Of a DNA stretch of 64,000 nucleotides, positions 56,949-64,000 are shown in pieces; positions within the stretch are counted from its first letter, which is position 1, and the number at the start of each line of letters is the position of its first letter. Below the pieces are notes generated by a model. It made no database searches and was not told where the DNA came from. It saw nothing but the letters and a program-made list of their open reading frames with translations. Source of the DNA: Austropuccinia psidii (lineage: Eukaryota; Basidiomycota; Pucciniomycetes; Pucciniales; Sphaerophragmiaceae); the NCBI GenBank assembly GCA_023105745.1, contig JALGQZ010000001.1, positions 70,655,991 through 70,719,990 on the forward strand, in the 5' to 3' direction. The translations under genes were made by a program, and so were the position numbers.

Positions 56949-57991
56949 TCAAAGTTTCTTCAAGGCTTCTCTAATTTTAACAACCAAGGCATCTTCATAA
57001 GCAACTACCTCCCTGGCCAAAGCCGTAGTGGGTTCCCCTGGAACAGAATTCTTCATAGCTTTATCCACAAAATCCTCAGTCAAACCATTCACCTCTGAAA
57101 ATAGGGATGTGACCACCTTCTTTTGATCAGTGAAATTTCCATTTATATTCCAGCGTTTACAGTGGTCAAAGATTGATTCAGGTTCTGGAGACATTGGGTG
57201 TCTAGAAGTGCTGGCCATAGGTGGTTGAAAATTGGTGGAGGTAGAGGCAAGTGTGAATGGCCTGTTTGGGGATCTAATTGGAAGTTGAGGTGGTTGTGGG
57301 GACCTGATCACTTCATGGATGGTGGTACTGGCTGGGACTGGGGATAGTGAGGTGGACTGAATTATTTTTTTGGATGGGGGTAGTGATTTCAAGTTTTTCT
57401 CCATCAATTTCATCACTTCCTCCAGAATCAGTATTATTTTCATCTTAAACAACCAAATTTCCTTTCAATTTTCCAAGTCTTCCATCTTTTCTTGTGACCA
57501 AAATAGGAACTTCTGGGGCTACTCCAATGGGGCTGCCTTGGGGGGAAGGAGTCCTCCAGTGTTGGACCAGGAACTGCTGGTGTTAGTCCATTGTTGAACA
57601 CCTCTCATTCTGGATCCAGTCACTGAAGCAGAAGGAAAGAAAACCATAGAAGTCAGTAACTCAGGAATTCCTTGACCATTCAACTCCCAATTGGAGTGGC
57701 CAGAGGTGGCATCAGAGATTGGACGTTCATAAACAGGAGCTTCCAATCCAAATCTTCCACCCTTCTTGATGTTGCTCCATAATCTTCTGGGATTTTCTGG
57801 GAACCTATGGTTGGCCTTAGAGAATTTTTTTTACCAAGGTTTCAGAATTGGCACCTGGTGGACCTAGCAGTAGCAGATTCAGCACAAGGAACCCCCTTCT
57901 TCTGAAAATTGATGCAGGGTGGCTCAACAACTCTAACAGATCTAAAGCCATAATAGGTTTTATTAATGTAATAAATCTCTGTAGGGGCCAT
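56949..57991 (-). pseudogene. Antisense Zn(II)2Cys6-type gene of element D
   Basis: This lies on the strand opposite to D's gag-pol, in the same place relative to pol as 46492-47547 in E. An ATG at 57991-57989 begins MAPTEIYYINKTYYGFRSVR. The cluster reads PPCINFQKKGVPCAESATAR STRCQF-stop-NLGKKNS, so ligand positions 1, 3 and 4 are Cys, 2 is Phe, 5 is a stop and 6 is Ser, with spacing 2-6-10-2-6. Then come GLEAPVYERPISDATSGHSN and WTNTSSSWSNTGGLLPP, a Pro/Ser-rich middle and the open C-terminal stretch 57452-56949: DHCKRWNINGNFTDQKKVVT and PGEPTTALAREVVAYEDALV. The C-terminal block aligns with E. Phe and Ser are one base from Cys. Confidence 0.72.
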
Positions 57992-59060
57992 ACTCTCTTC
58001 AGACAGCTCCCTCAAGTTGTCAAAGACACTAGGAATGTAAAGTAAAGAAGGCGGGGAATCAGAGTGATTGGAGTCACAAATGGAAGTCAGCTTTGAATTA
58101 ATCCTCAAGTCAAGATTCAAAGCCAAGACCAAGAAATTCATGGACAACTCCAAGTCAGCAATTAAATCATGGCAATTTGAACTTCAATAATGGGGTGAAG
58201 CACAAGAAAAGAGAGGAAATTATCAATAAAAGCTGTTTCATTGGCCAAATTGGCCATTTTTATGCATTTGCGCATTTTTGCACATTTTGCGCATAATCAC
58301 TTTGAATCATCTGAAAGTCCTTAAAAACATCAAAATTCAAATAAAAAGGGGTAATTGGTGCATTTGCGCATTTTGGCTAATTCTGCCTGAAAAACTTTGA
58401 AATCTTCATTTTATTCAAAGTTTCATCAAAATATGCAATTTTCATGTATATTGGCATATTTGTGCATCTTGCACATTTCTGGCTATTACTTCTTCAAAAC
58501 CATCAAAATTGTCAATTCAGCCCTTTTGATCAAAACTTCATCAAATTATTGAATTTCTTGCATAATGACATAATTGCGTATTTTGGCCGAATTGGCCAAA
58601 AACCCCAGAAAACACCAAAATTGGATAAAATTCAATGGAATTCTGAAATTGTCCACAATCAAGAAAGGACCAATTTTTTCCCAATTTCAATATGGAGATA
58701 AATTATTTGATGGCAGTGTGTTCTTAGGAAATAAACCTGAAGTCATCCACTTATCATGAGCCATGAGGACTCAAGACAAGTTGGATGAAGAACACTGGAA
58801 TGTGAAGAAGAAAAAAATATATATCACAGAAGAAGAAGGAAAATAAATTTTCAAAGAAGAAGGGAAGAATCAGAATCAATTCAAAGCAAAAGGACCTACA
58901 AGTTATGAAGATGAAAAACATTTTGGATTTATCATTGATGAAGAGGAATTATGAGGGATGAAAATTGGGTAATTGGGGGGGAGAATTTTTTTAATTGACC
59001 TCATCAACATTCACTTAGTTTTATGGTGCTCAGAGCTCACCACTTTTAAAAGGGCAATAA
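57992..59060. other. Upstream region of the antisense gene and 3' end of element D
   Basis: At 58250-58600 there are about four degenerate copies of a unit of roughly 100 bases built on gcatttgcgcattttgg. A minus-strand frame (58153-57992) continues upstream of the chosen ATG. Near 59046 the run ttttaaaagggcaataa precedes the 3' LTR and is a poor polypurine tract. No other gene was seen. Confidence 0.5.
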
Positions 59061-59589
59061 TTTTACAGCCATGGAGACAGGAAGGGCATTGCCAATCATT
59101 ACCAATAGAAGATCTTCCAACACCCAATCAAGAAGAGGGTTTCATGGAAGATTCACCAAATACAGTTTCAAACCTCAATACATCTCAATACTGGAAAACC
59201 CCAAATACAGAATTCACCAAATACAGGCCTGTCCTCAATACAGGTTCAAACACCTGTATTGATTAAAATACCTCTATCCAATACACCAATACAGGTTTAC
59301 ATCTCAAATACAGATTCCTCCAGAATACAGTCATGGGACCTCAACACTCAAGTTCCAGGATGGCATTTTTTCACATATACCAGCCCCCTTTCACCCACCT
59401 GGGGGTTCTCCCCCCAGTTAATTGAAATATTTGATTTAATCTTAATATTATTTTATTTCTCACTCAGAGGTATTATTTTATTGATCATTAATTTAGTCTT
59501 AGCCTTCCCTCACCTGTTCAGTAGAGTCCTGTTTTTCATATTCTTATTAATCCTTTTCTGTTTTCTGAACAGGTTTAAAGAGTGAGTCT
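59061..59589 (+). repeat. 3' LTR of element D
   Basis: It starts TTTTACAGCCATGG and ends near GAGTGAGTCT by alignment with 48384-48885. It carries the same aatacag-rich cluster. The perfect inverted repeat of the 5' copy is degenerate here (59266-59298). Confidence 0.82.
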
Positions 59590-60187
59590 TTATCTACCCA
59601 TAGTTTTCTTTGAATCTGATTCACTAAATAGGAGAAACCCTCAGCCTTGATTGAGAAGAGTCTTGATTCTTGAATGTCATCTTGCTTAACAATTTGATGA
59701 ACATTCTGGGTATTCTTTCTGATGAAGTCCACCCCCTCTCTGGATACAGATTTTCTCAATGTGACAAGGAATCTGGTAAAGCTTCCAGCCTTCCTGGGGG
59801 GTAAGTGATAGTTAAATGGAATTAAGAGAGAAATTCATACCAAAAGGCTTGATGGCAAGTAAGATATTTAGAAGACATAAAATACTCAAGGGAGGAATGG
59901 TCTTGAAAGACTTCAAAAGGATTGGAAAGAGAAAGAAGGAAGGCTCTGCAGCACTTGAGATCCCAAAATATGCCAAGGAGTTCCTTGTCATTGATTTAAT
60001 AGTTGATCTCAGCTGGTAGAAGATTTTGACTATCAAATGCAATGGGATGCTTTCCTGAGTCATTCACCTGACTCTGTATAGCACCCAAGGCATAATCAGA
60101 AGCCTCATTTTCTACAATAGCTGATAGAGAAGGATAGAAGTGGTGGTTAAAGCTTATTTGAGTATTAGAAACTAACTAAGAGCTTCC
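59590..60187 (-). pseudogene. pol: RNase H and integrase linker, element E
   Basis: Right to left the RNase H region runs from 60187 with remnants in several frames. It includes text equivalent to D's SALSQVND and HDKELLGIV blocks at about 60100-59980 and DALS-like text near 59790. The linker follows (59759-59590: GVDFIRKNTQNVHQIVKQDD, FSYLVNQIQRKLWVDKD). It stops at the LTR of D. About 60 linker codons that D has are absent here. Confidence 0.72.
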
Positions 60188-61289
60188 TCATTGAATATAA
60201 AAGGAGAATATTTTTTGAGAATGGAAGTTAGAGCAGTAATTTGTTTTTAATAATTTTTCATTAAACAAAAAATAGAAATTGGAAAATCCAAAAAAAGATT
60301 GAAGGTCCTTTATGTTCTTGGGCCAAGGCCAATTGAGGTGATGTTGAGCTTTTGAAGACTCCATCTTTAGGCCATGACTTGAAACAACATAGCCCAAGTA
60401 TTCCACTCTTGAGGCATGGGATACACACTTTGAGGCTTTAGCAAACAAATTATTGCCTCTCAGTCTTTTGAGGAACAAGGAAACATGTTTGACAGGTTCC
60501 TCCTCAAAATTAGAGAAGACCATAATATCATATAAGTAGACTACTACAAAAAAATCTGAAAAATCTGAAAAGATACCATTTGCAAGATTTTTTAATTTAA
60601 CAGGAGCATTTGTCAAGCCAAATGGCATAGCCAAATACTTCTAACTACCATATTTAGTTCTCAAGATAGTTAAATGCTCATGCCCCTCTTTAATTCTCAG
60701 GAGATGATACGCACCACACATATATATCTCAGAGACAATAGTGGAACCTTTGAAGACAGTAAGAAGCTTGTTAGTTGGAGAAACAGGATACCTCTTCTTC
60801 CTAGTGACAGCACTGATTTTGCATTAGTCAACACACACAAAAAGGCCTCCATCCTTTTTCTTGACAAAAAGGACAGGAGCTTTGCCTTATGAAGCCTTTC
60901 TCTACAATCTCTGAAATGTAGACCCATAGTGTTTCTGTCTCATGGTTTGATACAGAGTAGAAAACACCAACTGGAGGTAGAGACTCCTCCTGTTTAATAT
61001 GATGATCACAGACACAGTGTGGAGGAAGTTGCTTTGCTTTCATGCTTGTGAATATATAAAAATGTTTTTGAAACACAGGAGGGACTACCTTCAACACAGT
61101 TTCAATTTCTTCTGGATCTTCCTCCTCATCCCAATGCTCCTCCAGAAAGGCATGAAAGGATAAGAGAGGAATTTCCATATCCCCTTTAAAGAGATGGAGT
61201 GAAGATATAGCAACATCTTTTATCTCTTTGAAGACTTCATCTCTTGATGGAAGTAATGAATGAAAGGGAATTATGGGATGAAAATACAC
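60188..61289 (-). pseudogene. pol: Reverse transcriptase, element E
   Basis: The piece 61289-60828 reads DEEEDPEEIETVLKVVPPVF, HCVCDHHIKQEESLPPVGVF and EIVEKGFIRQSSCPF. Frame changes follow between 60927 and 60634. The piece 60634-60188 has MAMPFGLTNAPVKLKNLANG, VVVYLYDIMVFSNFEEEPVK, ASRVEYLGYVVSSHGLKMES and LQSFFGFSNFYF. The catalytic motif at 60538-60527 reads YLYD, so the first Asp of YxDD is Tyr. It is closely related to D's RT, and the two copies show independent damage. Confidence 0.9.
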
Positions 61290-61821
61290 TTAAGAAGGAA
61301 GGGAAGGTATCTTAAGCTCACCAACCAGAGAAAAACTGTTGACATCAGTGGCAAGTTCATTACTATTAGAAGGAGTAATACCACTAGAATTCTTTTTTAT
61401 TAGAATCATAGGTGATCAATGATGCAATCAAAACTGTACAAGAAATCATACCCCAATATGAGGTCTTCTCCCTTGGGAGAATCTATGATATAAAATTCCA
61501 ATTAAAAGCTTGGGAAGGAAGTAAAGTCAACAACCCACTTGGTATAATGGGTGATGAACCAGGAAGTGGATTCATTTTAATCCAAAAAGAAAGGAGTAAT
61601 ATTTTCAGGGAGCTCTGAAATAGCCAATGAATACTTTAGAACAAAATTATTTGCAATAAAAGAGTTTTCAGAACTAAAATAAATCAGAATAATATAATAA
61701 ATATTGGAGACAGAAGTTAAAATAAGAAACGTTAATGTTTTCTTGACACGAGTATTCAGAGTGAACAATTGTGCTCTTGAAATAAGCAAGTGAGAACCAT
61801 TGAGCACATCATTATTCCCAC
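61290..61821 (-). pseudogene. pol: Protease region, element E
   Basis: An open frame from the end of gag to 61577 reads GSHLLISRAQLFTLNTRVKK and YFSSENSFIANNFVLKYSLA. Element D has N-D-S-G-A-K-N at the position that reads F-S-S-E-N here, so the catalytic Asp is lost. Further broken sequence to 61290 holds text matching D's DSPKGEKLLLGYD block (about 61490-61440). It is not functional. Confidence 0.78.
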
Positions 61822-62990
61822 TCAAGCTTTTCCCTGCTTGCTAGGGAAGCCTCTTAATGGCCCAGGCTTGTTCTGAGGTCCTTTGAAATAATTTTCAATT
61901 GGGTGCCTTCCACCACAATAAGTGCATAAACCTTCTTTAATCCTCCTCTCCTTTTCAAAACTGATTAACTTGTTGTCCTTATTGAGGAGAGCAGCATGAG
62001 GCTTATACTCTGAAACTTGAACATTATTCCTCTTCTTATTCTTGTTGTGAGGAGGCTTTTTGGAAGAGTAATATTGAGAAGGACTGAAGATATTGGATCC
62101 AGGGATTGGCATATTCTTCCCTTGATGACTACCTGTTTCCTTCTGCCTCTCATGGTACCGGGTATCCAACTCCAAGGTAATTTCCATGAGTTCTTTCAGG
62201 CTATCAAAATTACCAGGGTGAGAATTCAATTAGTCCAATAGCCTTGATTCCAATCCTCTTCTATAAAAATGAATATATTCCCTTTCTCCCCAATCTCCAA
62301 TTCTTGACTTTAAGCTTCTACAATCTACTATCTACAATGAGACATGACTACTTTCCTTCATCTTGAGACTATCCAAGTCTTGTTAAGCTTTCCTGAATCA
62401 TTGGGATCACCAAACAGAATGAATAACTGGGCTTCAAACAACCCCCTGTTATTGAGGAGATAAGATGGGTGTTCATTGGAGATATTTGAGAGATATTTTT
62501 CAATCCATTTTAAAGCTCTACCAGTGAGAAAATAAGTTGAGTTAAGAACTTTCTTCATGTCAGAGAAGAGGTTTTCTGGGTCATTATGGTAGATTAATTG
62601 ACAGGATTGGATAAATTCTCACCATTTATGGGCTTGACTACCATCAAAAGGATCAGGTTTCTTCATTGATGGAGTCTTTAATGCTTGTGCTCTGGAATTT
62701 TCCCTTGTTCCGAATTCTTAAGTGAGTTGTCCCATTAATTGAGGCATCTTCTCAATCATCTTCAGGAAATTCTCTTCAGCTTGAGATACAAGAGTTTTAT
62801 TAGAAAGAGCTAGTCTTTGAGCCTCAGAAGCTTCAAGGGCACCTGCAACTTCAGTCTCCTCAGACTCTTCCCCTTCCACAGACTCCTCCCCCTCTACATC
62901 TTCAGCTCCTTCCAATCTATTTATAGGCCCTTGAGACATGCAAGGATAGCCACCCAAAAAGCCAGAAAATTATCTTGATCTTCTTGAATT
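61822..62990 (-). pseudogene. gag: Gag, element E
   Basis: The open pieces are 62957-62718 (MSQGPINRLEGAEDVEGEES and NFLKMIEKMPQLMGQLT), 62558-62358 (LNSTYFLTGRALKWIEKYLS) and 62229-61822 (SHPGNFDSLKELMEITLELD, then CTYCGGRHPIENYFKG, ending SKQGKA). These align with D's gag block by block. The zinc knuckle keeps Cys-Cys-His, and the fourth ligand is Tyr. A change at about 62640-62600 disrupts the capsid start. The stop codon after SKQGKA is at the same place as in D. Confidence 0.88.
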
Positions 62991-63786
62991 CATACCTCCT
63001 CTTCTGGAAGTTGCTTCTCCTTTCATTGGTGGTCCTCAGTGCAAATTTGAACTCAGTTGATTAACTGATTATTTGCAGTCAGGTGGATCCCTTGCTGTAG
63101 GAGTTAGAACAGCTTGACTTCTTTGGGATCTATTATTATTGGCTGGAGGGCTATTCTGAACGGGAATAATTTGAAAATTAAGAATAAAGCTGTATGATAC
63201 TTTGAGAATGAAAATGAGGCTTGACCAATTCAAATCAAGTTAGAGTATTTAGAAATCAATGAAATTCTTGAGGTAAAATTAGTGTAAATAATTATTAAAG
63301 GACAATTATGACACCGTCAAAATATTATGAATAATGAATTTCTTGAAGAGCTTAAAATCAGTTTTGATAAATAAATAAATTAATCCAATAAATTAAATTG
63401 AAAATCAATAATAATTATGTCTTCAGAAATTTATTCAATAAGTCAATATGTTGAGGGATCAAATTCAAATCAACAAATCAAATATAATCCTGAGTATCAA
63501 TAAGCTATCTTGAGTAATCAAAATCAATTTAATAAAATAAGTAAAATCTTGAGGTGAAATCAATTCCTTGAGGAATCCCAATCACAAGCTAACCAATAAA
63601 TTCTTGAGGAATTCAAGATTAAAAAATAATTGATCCAAATCAAATGGAAAATTCTGAGTCACTGAATTAATTATCACAATTAATCCCAATCCCTTAACCA
63701 ATAAAATAAGAAACTTGATAAGACCTGAATTCAGACAGAAAAAGGAAATTTATAATTGATTAAGAATTAAGCATAAAGTGAAAAGG
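62991..63786 (-). other. Gag start and AT-rich leader, element E
   Basis: The minus strand from 63130 to 62990 shows gag N-terminal text with stops. From about 63160 to 63786 it is AT-rich with aatca/ttgatt motifs, matching the leader of D (48886-49861) in character. The leader ends at 63786, where an F-family LTR begins. Confidence 0.5.
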
Positions 63787-64000
63787 TGTAAGATGTGTCT
63801 ATGAAACTGTTGATAATATTACCATTAATCAACAGTACTATGACTTCTCTTATGAAATATAATAATATAAATTATTATAACCACAATTAAATAAGTAATT
63901 AATTAATTATTTCTTTTACTTGTTATACACTACTAGTGATTATAACAGTAAGCAGTAATTGTCTACTAGAATCAATCACAAGAAGTATTTAATAATAAAA
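63787..64000 (-). repeat. Partial F-family-like LTR at window edge
   Basis: On the plus strand it starts TGTAAGATGTGTC and matches 35989 onward for the whole visible 214 bp, with few differences. The rest lies outside the window, so I cannot say whether it is solo or the 5' LTR of a minus-strand element. Confidence 0.82.

Larger units (their letters stand above)
48384..59589 (+). mobile_element. Ty3/gypsy chromodomain element D, nested in element E
   Basis: LTRs of about 502 and 529 bp (48384-48885, 59061-59589) enclose leader, gag, protease, RT, RNase H, integrase, chromodomain, a 3' region and an antisense zinc-cluster gene. The element is 11.2 kb, of which 1421 bp is a nested solo LTR of family A. 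It interrupts element E between the RNase H/integrase linker and the integrase. No matching target duplication is visible (gccag left, ttatc right). About 60 codons of E are missing at the junction, so the insertion was accompanied by deletion or later rearranged. Confidence 0.87.
45034..63786 (-). mobile_element. Ty3/gypsy element E, split by element D
   Basis: Read right to left it has leader (63786-62990), gag (62990-61822), protease, RT, RNase H and linker to 59590. After the element D insertion come an integrase remnant (48383-47860), a 3' region, an antisense zinc-cluster gene and the 3' LTR (45514-45034). Gag and pol belong to the same lineage as element D. A large part of integrase and the chromodomain are deleted. 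The 5' LTR is not seen; the leader meets an F-family LTR at 63787. All domains carry stops. Confidence 0.82.

Noticed and set aside
1..64000. tRNA, rRNA or CRISPR arrays
   Set aside because: I looked for cloverleaf-like GGTTCGAATCC motifs, conserved rRNA blocks and regularly spaced repeats and found none. The 98-bp tandem repeat has no spacers.

Overview
This window looks like gene-poor, transposon-packed nuclear DNA of a rust fungus (Pucciniales). The Gag/Pol fragments match, from memory, protein families that are very abundant in Austropuccinia psidii (myrtle rust). That species is my best guess, made without a database search. Supporting signs are high A+T, strong CpG depletion, and Ty3/gypsy chromodomain elements with 0.5 to 2.3 kb LTRs. 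I see no intact host gene, tRNA, rRNA or CRISPR array.

Layout. (1) 1-5760: AT-rich DNA with no recognisable gene, holding one solo LTR (602-2410). (2) 5761-31686: Ty3/gypsy element A, plus strand, with terminal LTRs and a probable 5-bp target duplication. Its pol gene is split twice: by element B (11831-26394), inserted in RNase H, and by a solo LTR of family C (26896-28790), inserted between RNase H and integrase. (3) 31687-39305: AT-rich DNA with a solo LTR (32339-34133), then a minus-strand family-C LTR (35346-39241) that itself holds another LTR (35989-37910). (4) 39306-45033: the 3' two-thirds of element F, minus strand. Its LTR is the same family as the solo LTRs at 602, 32339, 35989 and 63787. 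(5) 45034-63786: element E, minus strand. It is interrupted by element D (48384-59589, plus strand), and D's RNase H is in turn split by a solo LTR of family A (53044-54464) with a perfect 5-bp duplication. (6) 63787-64000: start of another F-family LTR cut by the window edge.

All elements are decayed by stops, frameshifts and lost catalytic residues (A YIDE, F YIND and E YLYD in place of the RT YxDD motif; D keeps YLDD but is otherwise broken). Element B has no RT, RNase H or integrase. It carries gag and protease, and an antisense block of CpG-rich, exon-like sequence that includes a PAM2-type motif.

Three things deserve most attention. Elements D and E both carry, antisense between pol and the 3' LTR, a gene with exact Zn(II)2Cys6 spacing. 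Element A's gag holds a second long open frame inside it. Element B appears to be a non-autonomous LTR element that captured a piece of a host gene.
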